DNA of 64,000 nt, from positions 1 to 64,000 of the forward strand of contig JAOAGQ010000033.1 of assembly GCA_026415675.1 (NCBI GenBank), read 5' to 3'. The DNA is from Syntrophorhabdaceae bacterium (GTDB lineage: Bacteria; Desulfobacterota; Syntrophorhabdia; Syntrophorhabdales; Syntrophorhabdaceae). This document shows, one piece after another, positions 1-9,055 of the stretch (positions within the stretch are counted from its first letter, which is position 1; every line of letters starts with the position of its first letter). Below the pieces are notes generated by a model. The model made no database searches, was not told the origin of the DNA, and saw nothing but the letters and a program-made list of their open reading frames with translations. The position numbers and the translations under genes were made by a program.

Positions 1-30
1 TTGGCTACAGGAGGAGTTAAAATTTGTTGA

Positions 31-58
31 TTTACAAAAATAAATTCTTTAAAATAAT
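31..58 (+). promoter_or_regulatory. Possible sigma-70 promoter for tRNA-Gly
   Basis: TTTACA at 31-36 and AATAAT at 53-58 are separated by 16 bases. Transcription would begin only a base or two before the tRNA at 66. The spacing is short but acceptable; the call rests on motif match alone. The rest of bases 1-65 shows nothing else. Confidence 0.35.
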
Positions 59-65
59 CCATCAT

Positions 66-141
66 GCGGGCATAGCTCAGTAGGTAGAGTGCAAGCTTCC
101 CAAGCTTGATGCCGCGGGTTCGATCCCCGTTGCCCGCTCCA
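66..141 (+). tRNA. tRNA-Gly (anticodon CCC), CCA encoded
   Basis: A complete cloverleaf can be folded: acceptor GCGGGCA (66-72) pairs with TGCCCGC (131-137), the D stem is GCTC/GAGT, the anticodon stem CAAGC/GCTTG encloses the loop TTCCCAA, and the T arm holds TTCGATC. The anticodon CCC reads GGG glycine codons. The discriminator T is followed by an encoded CCA at 139-141. Confidence 0.95.
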
Positions 142-226
142 TTTTATTATCTGACATCCCTTAAACGAATTGTCTAAAGTTTTTTTAAGAAATAATTGTT
201 TTTTTCTAAAAGTTGATAAATATCAC

Positions 227-260
227 TTTACAAAATCTAAAATGGGTCTATAATTAGACC
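227..260 (+). promoter_or_regulatory. Sigma-70 promoter with palindrome over the -10 box
   Basis: TTTACA (227-232) and a perfect TATAAT (249-254) are spaced by 16 bases, about 30 bases upstream of the large secreted-protein gene. The -10 box sits inside a perfect inverted repeat, GGTCTA (245-250), TAAT, TAGACC (255-260). A dimeric repressor could bind there; that is inference. The promoter elements themselves are clear. Confidence 0.65.
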
Positions 261-287
261 ATCGTTGAGATAAATAAGGAGGAAGTT

Positions 288-3200
288 ATGTTTAAAAAAG
301 CGTTCGTCGCTATAACGTTTTTATTAATAACTTTTTTATTGATATCTACAATTTATGCCCAGACATCACCTAATGTTATAAGGAACGGAAATTTTGAAAA
401 TGGCCTAAACGAATGGGTATTAAATCCCCTCCTTACAGCCACAGACTCATGGCCCGTAGTAACTGTAGGGGATAATAAAAAAATAGACCTCCATCCTGAT
501 AATCCGAGCAATTTCAAGGGGGTCATAATATACCAGAACCTCGATGTGACAGGGATTGCGGGAAAGACCTTTGGCATATCGATGAAACTGACAAATGCTT
601 ACAGCATTAGCACAGGAAAGACGGTGGCGGTATATCTTATATATGTGGATAACCAGGGTAACCTCCAGAGACAAAAGGTCATAAACCCTGAAAATAATAC
701 CATTACAGGGGACACCCCTATCCAGGCTCAGTACACATTCCCGAATGGTGCCCAGAGGCTTGTAAAGATTGAGATAGTGAAAGAGGAAAATGGAAGATTT
801 TACGTAGACGATGTAGCCTTAACCGCAGATGGGGTCACTGTAAATCCCGTCCCTGTTGTTACGTCCCTGTCCCAGGCAAGCGGTAATTACGGTAGCCAGA
901 TTACAATAAACGGAACCAATTTCGGCCAAATTCAGGGGTCTGTCTTTATAGGGGGCTCCTCATCCGGTGTGAATATAGCGAGCTGGTCCGATACGTCCAT
1001 AGTAATTACCGTACAGGATCCCGTTACAAGTGGAAGGGTCTTGGTTGAAAAGAATAATAAAGTCCAGAGCAACATTGATAATTTCTTCAATGTTACTTCC
1101 CCCAATTACACTTTAGCTTCCATAGGCGATATAGAGAAGACCGTCATTAAAGGAGAAAAGACGGTTTTCGTGGTAAGAATAGACTTCAATAACGGTTTTA
1201 CAACACAGAACGAGATTCTGTTCACGACAGATAATCAGGCTATAAACGGTAACGGTGTTTCCAGATTCGCCCCTGTACCCTTAAAGAGCCCAGGTGGTGT
1301 AGTTCTGATGATAGATACGACAGGCCTTGCCCCCGGTACATATAAAGGCAACATACAGGCGAATCTATCGGGCTACGGGACCCGCTCAGCCCCCTTTACC
1401 TTAAATGTAATCACTGTGGCGGAGATAAAGTTCTTTGAGTCTGTATACAACCAGCAGACGCAATCATATACAAATACACAAATCACACAGAAGAACATCA
1501 ATAAACAGGGGGCAATCTCAGGGATCTACGCAAGTGCCCTCGACGGAGATGGAAAGGTAATAAATAACGCCCCCATCTCATACTCATCCAGTAACCCAAC
1601 TATAATAGGTGTATACCCCACAGGGTTTATGGACACATACTATTTCTACGCCCTTGAAAACGGTACCGGTAACATCGTTGCCCAGACCCCTGATGGACAG
1701 ACCGCTTCCCTTCCCGTAAATGTAAGCATACCCGATTCCCCCAGGGTAAACCAGTTAAGTATAAATCCCAATCCGATAACGAACAAATACACGGACCCCA
1801 TCAATTTTTTGGCGGTTGGGACACACCCTATAGGATATGGTTACAGTTCGTCAATGATTTATATGGAGATAATAGATGATACAAGGGATTGGAGCAGTGA
1901 TAAAACACAGGTGGCAGGCACATTCAAGGTGAACCAATCAAAATCGGATTTGGGTTCATACCTCTTCTCCGCATATACCTGTAGCTATGAAGGTAATTAT
2001 TGCATGCATACGGCCGATTACGCCATACCCTTCACCATCATTAACGACCCAACATACAGTGCGATAAAGGGGAGGACATTCTCTATTGACCCTAATCTCA
2101 TGTATTACCAGAGCGAACATGCGACCATTGAGTTATATCAGGGGGCAACGAAGGTCATGTCCAAAGAGGTCATGACCATGCACTCAGAGGGTAAATTTGG
2201 TTTCGGTGGAATAACCCCCGGTACTTATAAAATTAGGGTAGTACCCCCTACGGGATCCGATGCCTTCAAACCCCAGTGGTACCCGAACGCCGAGGACCCC
2301 GCGAATGCAAAGGAAGTAACTTTTACCGCAGGTCAAACAGTGGAAGACATCTTCTTCTTCTTAAAGGCAAAGCCCCAGGAGGTGAAGTATAATATCTCTG
2401 GTAGGGTGACAAGATTTACAGGTACCACGCAGACAGGTGTACAGAATGTGACGTTGATGATAGAAGGGGGGACAAGCGCAACGACCGATGCAAACGGTAA
2501 CTACACATTTACAGGTTTGAGTAACGGCACATATACGGTTACCCCATCCGCAACGGGTAACTATTTTATCCCTTCCTCAAGGACCGTCACCATAAACAAC
2601 GGGAATGTGACTAATGTGAATTTTGTAAGCACAAACTACACGATAGAAGGTCAGGTAAAAGATTTATCAAAGAATGAAGGTATCCAGGGGGTAACGGTAT
2701 ACGTAAAAAATCCGGGGGATAATACTGTTGTAAATCAATCGACCACAAGCGCAAACGGCATGTTCAAGGTCCCTGTCCCATCAGAAGGGGAATATATCCT
2801 CTCTGCCACAAAAGAGGGGTATGATGATTATTTCCAGATGGACCCGCCCTATACCATAGATCAAAATACCCCGATGATACAAAACGTGGCAATTGGTATG
2901 TTTCCTGCCGCCGTTCCACCTTCCGATGCCGTCTCACTGGTTAAGGGGTGGAACTTCATCTCCTTCCCGAAAGATCCACCTCAGGGAAACATGGCAACAG
3001 CCCTCTCCACCACTCAGGCAAAAGTTAGGGTGATTTGGGGATTTGACAATGGGACAAAGCAGTGGCTCAAATGGAGGCCTTCCGATAATACATCCACTTT
3101 GACATCACTTGCGAGCAAAAAAGGCTACTGGATCTACATGAATGAAAGTGGGACCATCGATATGTCATCCTGGACCGCCCCTGCCAATACAACGGTTCAA

Positions 3201-3443
3201 CTCTTTGAGGATTGGAACTTGATAGGTTATCAGGGCACTGACGGCACAGATGTTACAACAGCTTTAAACCCCATATCAGGTAAGTGGACCATTGTGTGGG
3301 GATGGGATGCCGGCATATGGTCTGCGAAACATATAAGCCAAGACCTCCGTCCTACAATCCCCCTCCTTGAAAAATTCTACCAGAAAAAGGCATACTGGAT
3401 AAAACTGAATAAAGGCGAAAACGTAAACTGGACGCAGCCTTAA
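288..3443 (+). CDS. Large secreted multidomain surface protein
   Basis: A 1051-residue exported protein. The first ~25 residues are a signal peptide ending near IYAQ. Residues ~30-185 resemble a carbohydrate-binding-module jelly roll (NGNFENG... then YVDDVAL). Residues ~190-270 look like an IPT/TIG immunoglobulin fold (PVVTSLSQASGNYGSQITI). Further Ig-like segments follow, then two carboxypeptidase-regulatory-like domains (~700-785 and ~788-875). The C-terminus holds two diverged copies of a ~70-residue repeat, each with WNxI, VWG(F/W)D and YWI motifs. No membrane anchor or sorting motif is visible. The ATG follows AAGGAGG. The gene is monocistronic, with its own promoter and terminator. A role in adhesion or polysaccharide binding is likely but not demonstrated. 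Confidence 0.8.
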   Translation: MFKKAFVAITFLLITFLLISTIYAQTSPNVIRNGNFENGLNEWVLNPLLTATDSWPVVTVGDNKKIDLHPDNPSNFKGVIIYQNLDVTGIAGKTFGISMKLTNAYSISTGKTVAVYLIYVDNQGNLQRQKVINPENNTITGDTPIQAQYTFPNGAQRLVKIEIVKEENGRFYVDDVALTADGVTVNPVPVVTSLSQASGNYGSQITINGTNFGQIQGSVFIGGSSSGVNIASWSDTSIVITVQDPVTSGRVLVEKNNKVQSNIDNFFNVTSPNYTLASIGDIEKTVIKGEKTVFVVRIDFNNGFTTQNEILFTTDNQAINGNGVSRFAPVPLKSPGGVVLMIDTTGLAPGTYKGNIQANLSGYGTRSAPFTLNVITVAEIKFFESVYNQQTQSYTNTQITQKNINKQGAISGIYASALDGDGKVINNAPISYSSSNPTIIGVYPTGFMDTYYFYALENGTGNIVAQTPDGQTASLPVNVSIPDSPRVNQLSINPNPITNKYTDPINFLAVGTHPIGYGYSSSMIYMEIIDDTRDWSSDKTQVAGTFKVNQSKSDLGSYLFSAYTCSYEGNYCMHTADYAIPFTIINDPTYSAIKGRTFSIDPNLMYYQSEHATIELYQGATKVMSKEVMTMHSEGKFGFGGITPGTYKIRVVPPTGSDAFKPQWYPNAEDPANAKEVTFTAGQTVEDIFFFLKAKPQEVKYNISGRVTRFTGTTQTGVQNVTLMIEGGTSATTDANGNYTFTGLSNGTYTVTPSATGNYFIPSSRTVTINNGNVTNVNFVSTNYTIEGQVKDLSKNEGIQGVTVYVKNPGDNTVVNQSTTSANGMFKVPVPSEGEYILSATKEGYDDYFQMDPPYTIDQNTPMIQNVAIGMFPAAVPPSDAVSLVKGWNFISFPKDPPQGNMATALSTTQAKVRVIWGFDNGTKQWLKWRPSDNTSTLTSLASKKGYWIYMNESGTIDMSSWTAPANTTVQLFEDWNLIGYQGTDGTDVTTALNPISGKWTIVWGWDAGIWSAKHISQDLRPTIPLLEKFYQKKAYWIKLNKGENVNWTQP

Positions 3444-3469
3444 TAGATGCGGTAAAAAGACCATCCAAA

Positions 3470-3502
3470 GGGCTATCCCTAAAAAGGATAGCCCCTTTTT
3501 TT
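3470..3502 (+). terminator. Rho-independent terminator
   Basis: GGGCTATCC (3470-3478) and GGATAGCCC (3486-3494) form a perfect 9-bp stem with a 7-base loop, followed by a T run (3496-3502). It lies 27 bases after the secreted-protein stop codon and isolates that gene from the next one. Confidence 0.92.
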
Positions 3503-3515
3503 GAGATAAAAAATA

Positions 3516-3544
3516 TTTAAAAAGTAATCGAAAGGTTCTAAAAT
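3516..3544 (+). promoter_or_regulatory. Possible sigma-70 promoter of the di-iron/cyclase pair
   Basis: TTTAAA (3516-3521) and TAAAAT (3539-3544) are spaced by 17 bases, 54 bases before the start of the ferritin-like gene. The -35 box is poor and the region is AT-rich, so the match could be chance. Confidence 0.35.
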
Positions 3545-3597
3545 TATATGAAAAATTTCTTCCTTTACATAACTTGATAAGGAAAGAGAAGAGTAAA

Positions 3598-4092
3598 ATG
3601 GACATTTTGGCCTCAGGGGAGCTTACGGGGATAATCGAGGTTTTAAAAAGAATGGCGATGTTTGAGATGAATATAGCCGAACTCTACTCTGTATGCGCAG
3701 GCACCCATGGTTTTGATGGGGAGTTCTGGCTTGATATCTGGCATGATGAGATTGCCCATGCCCAGTACATAAACCGTACAATAGAACTGATCTCCAAAAA
3801 ACCCGATAATTTTGAAAAAGGGAGGCCCTTTAATGTTTTTGCGTTGGAAACCGTTATAAAGGACATAAGAGAAAAAATACAGATGACAAAAAATGGAGGG
3901 CTTTCAGAAGAGAAACTCCTTTATATTGCAAAGGACTATGAGAATAGCTACCTCGAAGATAGGTATGTAGAGATTGTAAAAACAGAAAACATAGAATTCA
4001 AAACTCTTATGAGAAGGATTGCGGACGAGACGAGAAGGCACAAGGAAAAGCTCCTGAGAAAGATAGGGGAGAAGGAAAAAAAGGCCCTTTGA
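3598..4092 (+). CDS. Ferritin-like (rubrerythrin-type) di-iron protein
   Basis: A 164-residue, probably all-helical cytoplasmic protein. Two halves carry ferritin-like iron ligands: E28 followed by E51-x-x-H54 (HDEIAHAQ), then a second Glu in the helix near DYENSY and DETRRH near the end. There is no rubredoxin domain. Such proteins handle peroxide, oxygen or iron. The ATG at 3598 is preferred over an upstream TTG at 3574 because a purine-rich ribosome site (GGAAAGAGAAGAG) lies just before it. The cyclase-hemerythrin gene begins one base after its stop codon, so the two are surely cotranscribed. It could instead be a non-metal member of the superfamily. Confidence 0.75.
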   Translation: MDILASGELTGIIEVLKRMAMFEMNIAELYSVCAGTHGFDGEFWLDIWHDEIAHAQYINRTIELISKKPDNFEKGRPFNVFALETVIKDIREKIQMTKNGGLSEEKLLYIAKDYENSYLEDRYVEIVKTENIEFKTLMRRIADETRRHKEKLLRKIGEKEKKAL

Positions 4093-4093
4093 A

Positions 4094-5395
4094 ATGACCA
4101 TGAAAACACCCATTCCTAAAACGGACGATATCATAGAGGCGTACAGTCGTTTTTTTCCTGAGAATTTTATAAAACTGATCGGCAAAGAGCATATATTGGA
4201 TGTTAAGCTCGGGGATCACATAGAGAAGACGATGACGATACTCTTCTCTGACATAAGGGATTTTACATCTTTGTCCGAAGGAATGACCCCTAAAGAGAGC
4301 TTTGCCTTTATCAACTCCTACCTGGAAAAGATGGAGCCGGCCATAGCAAATACAGGAGGTATCATAGATAAGTATATCGGAGATGCGGTTATGGTGCTTT
4401 TTCCGAATAACGCCGATTCAGCCTTAAGGTGCGCAGTCGAAATGTTGAGTTCTCTGAAATCTTTTAATAGTGAATGGCAGAAATCAGGCCACAGGCCCAT
4501 AAACATCGGCATCGGTCTAAACACAGGTCTTATGATGCTCGGCATCATAGGGGGAAGATACCATATGGAAAGCACTGTTATAAGCGACGCCGTAAACCTC
4601 GCATCCCGAATCGAATCTATGACAAAGGAATATAAAACGCCTGTTTTGATGAGTGAGCATACATACTATAGCCTCATAGATCAGGAAGGGTTTCATATCA
4701 GATTCATCGACAGGGTTAAGGTCAAAGGTAAAGAACAGTGCCAATCCGTCTATGAGGTCTTTGATGGTGATCCCCCTTCTTTGAAGGAAGCAAAAACAAA
4801 AACAAAGAATATTTTTGAAGAGGCCCTTGCCAATTATCATTTAAAAAAGATACCCGAGGCGATGGAGCTGCTTGATCACTGTGTGAGTATAGCCCCCGAT
4901 GACTCCGTAGCAAGGATATATCTAAACCGTTGCCAGCGCTTTATAGATACCGGGATCCACGAGAGTAGCGGAGAAGTGGGTCTTGTACTGCACTGGGATG
5001 GCTCCCTTGCCATAGGTGATCCTTTGATAGATGGACAACATAAAAGCCTCTTTGACCATGCAGGCGCCTTCGTCGAAGCAGTGGCTAGGGCGAATGATTA
5101 TTCGGAGCTTACTGATATTGTGAAATTTCTAAATGATTACATAGACGAACATTTTACAACGGAAGAGCAACTCATGGGAGATTCTGGTTACCCTTTTCTT
5201 GATTATCAAATAGAGCAACACAGGCAATTCTCAAAAAGTTTCAGACTCTTTCAGGAAGAGATAAAAAAGGACCTTGATAGACACAGGATTTTTCTTCTTT
5301 TTCGGGCACAGATTTTGATTATAGACTGGCTTGTAAACCATACATCGAAAATCGACAAACACCTCGGCGTTTATCTAAGACATCGCAATCATTGA
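4094..5395 (+). CDS. Class III nucleotide cyclase with C-terminal hemerythrin domain
   Basis: A 433-residue soluble protein. Residues ~45-210 form an adenylate/guanylate cyclase catalytic domain. Metal-binding aspartates are in FSDIRDFTS and KYIGDAVM, and the transition-state Asn/Arg pair is in VNLASRIES, so it should be active. A linker with TPR-like character follows (~235-285). Residues ~295-433 form a hemerythrin domain with the whole ligand set: LHW, DGQH, HFTTEE, EQHRQF and NHTSKID. The layout suggests that oxygen (or NO) binding to the di-iron site controls cAMP or cGMP synthesis. No membrane segment or HAMP domain is present. Nucleotide specificity is not decided here. Confidence 0.9.
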   Translation: MTMKTPIPKTDDIIEAYSRFFPENFIKLIGKEHILDVKLGDHIEKTMTILFSDIRDFTSLSEGMTPKESFAFINSYLEKMEPAIANTGGIIDKYIGDAVMVLFPNNADSALRCAVEMLSSLKSFNSEWQKSGHRPINIGIGLNTGLMMLGIIGGRYHMESTVISDAVNLASRIESMTKEYKTPVLMSEHTYYSLIDQEGFHIRFIDRVKVKGKEQCQSVYEVFDGDPPSLKEAKTKTKNIFEEALANYHLKKIPEAMELLDHCVSIAPDDSVARIYLNRCQRFIDTGIHESSGEVGLVLHWDGSLAIGDPLIDGQHKSLFDHAGAFVEAVARANDYSELTDIVKFLNDYIDEHFTTEEQLMGDSGYPFLDYQIEQHRQFSKSFRLFQEEIKKDLDRHRIFLLFRAQILIIDWLVNHTSKIDKHLGVYLRHRNH

Positions 5396-5415
5396 TGAAA
5401 AGATAAATAACCACC

Positions 5416-7569
5416 TTATATTTTTGTCAATCTGCAGAGGATGGTCCTACATCCCGAACCTCCGACAACAGGATCGAAATTGTTTCCCAGTGTGGTGATC
5501 ACATTGGCGTTTACATCCCATAGCCTTTTCTCCTGTTCCTTTTCTTCGGGTAAGTACCAGTGTCCCTCAACGCAGACAACGTTTTTATGGAGTCCTTCCA
5601 CAACCGTTATCCTTCTCCTTATCCTGTCTTTTCTCCCCGGTGTCTCTATATAGACCCAATCCCCTTCCTTCACCCCTAATAACTGCGCGGCCTCTCTGTT
5701 TATCTCACAGAGGGGGTCGGGATGGAGCTTTCTGAAGGCCGGTATTTGAAGGCCGAGGCCGTGGTAATGGGGAAAATACCTCGCCCCTGTTATCATTATG
5801 AAAGGGTAATCCAAAAAAACATCTTCCGTACTATAAGGACTTAAAAGGGGTTCTCTATATTCGGGTATGGGGTCGTAACCGTATTTTTCAAGGGTCGTTG
5901 AGGAGAGTTCGATTTTTGTTGTCGGTGTGTTAAATCCAGGTTTTCGATCTTCCCTTAAAAGCCCTTTTTCGTACTTTTTCTCAACGTTTTCGTTAAGGAT
6001 ATAGCCCCCCTCTGTAAATTGATCGAATGTGATGTTCTGTGGTTTTAGCCTGTAATCGAGATACCCTTTATACGTAGAGAAGGGGAGTCTATCTGCCATG
6101 TTCATGGATTTTAATATGTCGATAAGTATCTCCCCTTCTTCTTTTGCCTCTCCTGAAGGCTTGAAGACCCTTTTTCTTGCCGCAATAAAGTTCATCCCTG
6201 AATACTCCGCTATGCCGTTTGATTCGAGAAACCATGTAATGGGTAACACGTAATCGGCAAATTCGGCACTCGGCGTCATAAATAGCTCAAAGACCACGAA
6301 GAGGTCGAGGTTTAAAAAGGCCTCAACGGCCCTTTTACTATCCTCAAGGGCTGTTACAGGGTTACAATCGGTAAGAAGGGCCTTTAACGGGTATGGTTTC
6401 CCCGTCAGCATGGTGTTAATTACATCGGCAGGGTTCCCCGAAGGAAGGATCGCCCCGACGATTGAAGTGGGACCTGAAAGGAGGGGAAAGGTGTCGGCGC
6501 TTATCTGTTTTTCTAAATATGCACCGGTAAGATCCATCTTTCCTGTCTTCGGGGGTATCTTTATGAAGTTCCCCCCTTTCCTGTCAACGTTACCTGTTAT
6601 CGCAAGGATGATCCCCAGGGATCTCATGGTATTTATAGAATTGCCTCCCATAGCGAGCCCTATGAATGTGAATATGGCGGTAGGTCTATTTTTTGCGATC
6701 AACCTTGCCCCTTCTATGACCTTCTCTTTCGGGACCCATGTGATCTTTTCAACCTTCTCGGGGGTGTAATCCTCTACGTGTTTCACAAGCCTTTCGAATC
6801 CATAGGTCCATCTTGTTACAAATTCTTCATCGTACAAGCGCTCTTTGATGATCACGTTTATCATACCGAGGGCAAGGGCACAATCTGTTCCCGGTCTTAC
6901 CCTCATCCATATATCCCCTTCCCTGGCCGGTTTTATGGGTCTTGGGTCTATTACTATGAGTTTAGCCCCTCTACTTAAGGCCTCATCTATGATTTTGGCC
7001 TTTGCAGGGTTTGTCTCGGGCATATTTATACCCCATAGCACAACCGTATTTGTCTCTTTCGCCTCCTCTGATGTTAGATTAGGATAGGTTATGAGGTGGC
7101 CAAAGGTAAGGGTGTCGGCGATTAGCTGAGGGGTAAAACAGACATGGTGGTCATGCCTAAAGAAGTTTGGCGTTTCGATGGTCTTTGCAAAGGCCTGCCA
7201 GATTGTAATATCTTTTGGAGGCAGGGATTGTACACAGACAGATTCACCCCCGTACTTATCTATTACCTCCTTGAGCTTAGATGATATACCCTCGATCGCT
7301 TCATCCCATGAGATACTCTCCCATTTTCCCGAGCCTCTCTCCCCGATTCTTTTCAAGGGGTATAAAAGTCTGTTTGGGAGGTTTCCTATCTCCAATGCGT
7401 GGAGCCCCTTCTTACACAGAAACCCCCTCGATAAGGGATGATTGGGATCCCCTTTTATCTTTATCCCTTCTTCTGTCCTAAATAATATCATACCGCAGGA
7501 ATTAAGGCACAGTTTGCATATTGTTCTGATCTCATTTGAGTCTTCTTGAGCCCATTGACCGTTCTTCAT
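5416..7569 (-). CDS. Molybdopterin (Mo/W-bis-MGD) oxidoreductase
   Basis: A 717-residue member of the DMSO-reductase/formate-dehydrogenase superfamily. The N-terminus binds a 4Fe-4S cluster (CKLCLNSCG then CKKG). The central pterin-binding folds include VVLWGINMPETNP and VIDPRPIKPAREGD, and the C-terminal molydop-binding domain contains MITGARYFPHYHG. The probable metal ligand is the cysteine in HHVCFTPQ, not selenocysteine. No twin-arginine signal is present, so it is cytoplasmic. No Fe-S or membrane partner subunit is adjacent, so its electron partner and substrate are unknown. Formate, thiosulfate-type and hydratase relatives are all possible. Confidence 0.85.
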   Translation of the reverse strand: MKNGQWAQEDSNEIRTICKLCLNSCGMILFRTEEGIKIKGDPNHPLSRGFLCKKGLHALEIGNLPNRLLYPLKRIGERGSGKWESISWDEAIEGISSKLKEVIDKYGGESVCVQSLPPKDITIWQAFAKTIETPNFFRHDHHVCFTPQLIADTLTFGHLITYPNLTSEEAKETNTVVLWGINMPETNPAKAKIIDEALSRGAKLIVIDPRPIKPAREGDIWMRVRPGTDCALALGMINVIIKERLYDEEFVTRWTYGFERLVKHVEDYTPEKVEKITWVPKEKVIEGARLIAKNRPTAIFTFIGLAMGGNSINTMRSLGIILAITGNVDRKGGNFIKIPPKTGKMDLTGAYLEKQISADTFPLLSGPTSIVGAILPSGNPADVINTMLTGKPYPLKALLTDCNPVTALEDSKRAVEAFLNLDLFVVFELFMTPSAEFADYVLPITWFLESNGIAEYSGMNFIAARKRVFKPSGEAKEEGEILIDILKSMNMADRLPFSTYKGYLDYRLKPQNITFDQFTEGGYILNENVEKKYEKGLLREDRKPGFNTPTTKIELSSTTLEKYGYDPIPEYREPLLSPYSTEDVFLDYPFIMITGARYFPHYHGLGLQIPAFRKLHPDPLCEINREAAQLLGVKEGDWVYIETPGRKDRIRRRITVVEGLHKNVVCVEGHWYLPEEKEQEKRLWDVNANVITTLGNNFDPVVGGSGCRTILCRLTKI

Positions 7570-7780
7570 AAGACCCCCTTTTATCGAAAAGAGTATTATC
7601 CAGAGTATATTCCAATCAAAACAGGTGTCAAGTTTTTCTGTAAATGAAGTAGAATCATTACAAATTCTATAGATGAAAAAAAGACTTGCAAAGCTATATA
7701 CGGTAAAGTAAATCTATCGATGTTTAAGAAGAAGTTCAATGCATGATAAGACCAAACAGAACAAGAAGGGAGGAGTTAAC

Positions 7781-8131
7781 GTGAAGATAATCAACCTTTT
7801 GCAGTCAGCGATGACAAAGATGGACATGGAGGGGGCAAAGGATACATACAAACAGATACCGATATCGAGGGCAGAGGGAACCCCAAATTTTTCCTTCAGG
7901 GTATTTACCATTAAACCAGGGGGTCACACACCTTATCATACCCATCCTTTTGAGCACATAAACTATGTGATAGAAGGGGAGGGGGTGGTTGTCGGGGAGG
8001 ACGGGAAAGAGCACCTGGTCTTAAAAGGAGATTTTATCCTCGTTATGCCCGGGGAGAAACACCAGTATAGAAATAGGGCAGAAGATAAGGATTTTGTGAT
8101 CATTTGTGCGGTTCCGAAAGAGTATGAATAA
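7781..8131 (+). CDS. Small cupin-domain protein
   Basis: A 116-residue single-domain cupin. The first metal motif is seen in GGHTPYHTHPFEHINYVIEG and the second in PGEKHQYRNRAED. These give three His and one Glu, the usual metal set. The GTG at 7781 is chosen because a strong AAGGGAGGAG site precedes it; an upstream ATG at 7739 has none. The protein could be a metal sensor, isomerase or dioxygenase; no neighbour points to a pathway. The gene is divergent from the molybdopterin enzyme and convergent with the histidine kinase. Confidence 0.8.
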   Translation: MKIINLLQSAMTKMDMEGAKDTYKQIPISRAEGTPNFSFRVFTIKPGGHTPYHTHPFEHINYVIEGEGVVVGEDGKEHLVLKGDFILVMPGEKHQYRNRAEDKDFVIICAVPKEYE

Positions 8132-8156
8132 ATAGTCTTTAGTATAAAAGATCGCC

Positions 8157-9050
8157 TTAAGATGAGGGGGTTGTATTCTCGTGGGGGATCAGTATCTTGA
8201 ACGTACTCCCCTCGCCGAGCTTACTCTCAACGTGAATCTTTCCCTTGTGGGCATCGACCAACCTCTTTACAAGAGAAAGTCCAAGCCCTGTCCCTTCCCC
8301 CTTCTTTTTGGTTGTAAAGAATGGATCGAATAGCCTCTCCATGTCTTCCGGTTTTATCCCTGTCCCTTTATCTGTAACGGATACATAGACGTAGCCTTCC
8401 TCCTCCCCTGTCTTGATCTTAATGGCACCCCCCTTTGGCATCGCCTGGGCTGCATTCATCATAATATTGACGAGGGCCTGCTGTATATGTATTTTATCGG
8501 CCAATATGGGTGGTAGATTCTCTCCCTTGTCGAGGATGACCTCTATATTTTTGAATCTCGTAAGATAGTGTTCCATAAAGAGTACCGTATCGTCGACCAC
8601 CTCGTTTATGTTTATCGGCACTTTTTCTGGTTCGTCCATCCTTGAGAATTCGAGGAGCTTAACAAGTACGTTTGAGAGCCTCCCCGATTCACTGTCTATC
8701 AACCTCGCATACTTTTTTATCTTTTCTATGTCCTCCGTCTTCACTATCCGTTTTGCAAAGCCCTGGATGGATATCAGGGGGTTTTTTATCTCATGGGCGA
8801 TCGAGCCTGCAAGCTCACCCATTACGGAGAGTTTGTTTGCCCTTATCAACTCGTTTGCGAAGTCTCTAATCCTCTCATCCTTTTTTCTTATCTCCTTTAG
8901 TTTTTCGTTGAGTACGCCATATACATCGTTGAGTTCCGAGATGTTTGCTTCCAACAGTCTATTTCGGGCCATAGAGAGGCTTTTGGCATCTTCCAGTTCC
9001 AGTTCCAGTTCATGTATCTTTTTTAGGAGGGGATCTTTTTCCTCTTTCAT
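8157..9050 (-). CDS. Soluble sensor histidine kinase
   Basis: A 297-residue kinase without membrane segments or a PAS domain. Residues 1-75 form a long charged coiled coil. The H box with phospho-acceptor H86 (SIAHEIKNPL) is followed by N (NIMMNAAQAM), G1 (DKGTGI), F (FDPFFTTK) and G2 (GTGLGLSLV) boxes. It is the last gene of a minus-strand operon, five bases after the V4R-domain gene, and no response regulator is adjacent. Because it lacks an input domain, it may take its signal from the neighbouring V4R protein; that is inference. Confidence 0.9.
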   Translation of the reverse strand: MKEEKDPLLKKIHELELELEDAKSLSMARNRLLEANISELNDVYGVLNEKLKEIRKKDERIRDFANELIRANKLSVMGELAGSIAHEIKNPLISIQGFAKRIVKTEDIEKIKKYARLIDSESGRLSNVLVKLLEFSRMDEPEKVPININEVVDDTVLFMEHYLTRFKNIEVILDKGENLPPILADKIHIQQALVNIMMNAAQAMPKGGAIKIKTGEEEGYVYVSVTDKGTGIKPEDMERLFDPFFTTKKKGEGTGLGLSLVKRLVDAHKGKIHVESKLGEGSTFKILIPHENTTPSS

Positions 9051-9055
9051 GGTCT

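Noticed and set aside
7139-7165. Selenocysteine in the molybdopterin enzyme
   Set aside because: The probable metal-ligand codon reads TGT (Cys in HHVCFTPQ), and the frame has no internal TGA.
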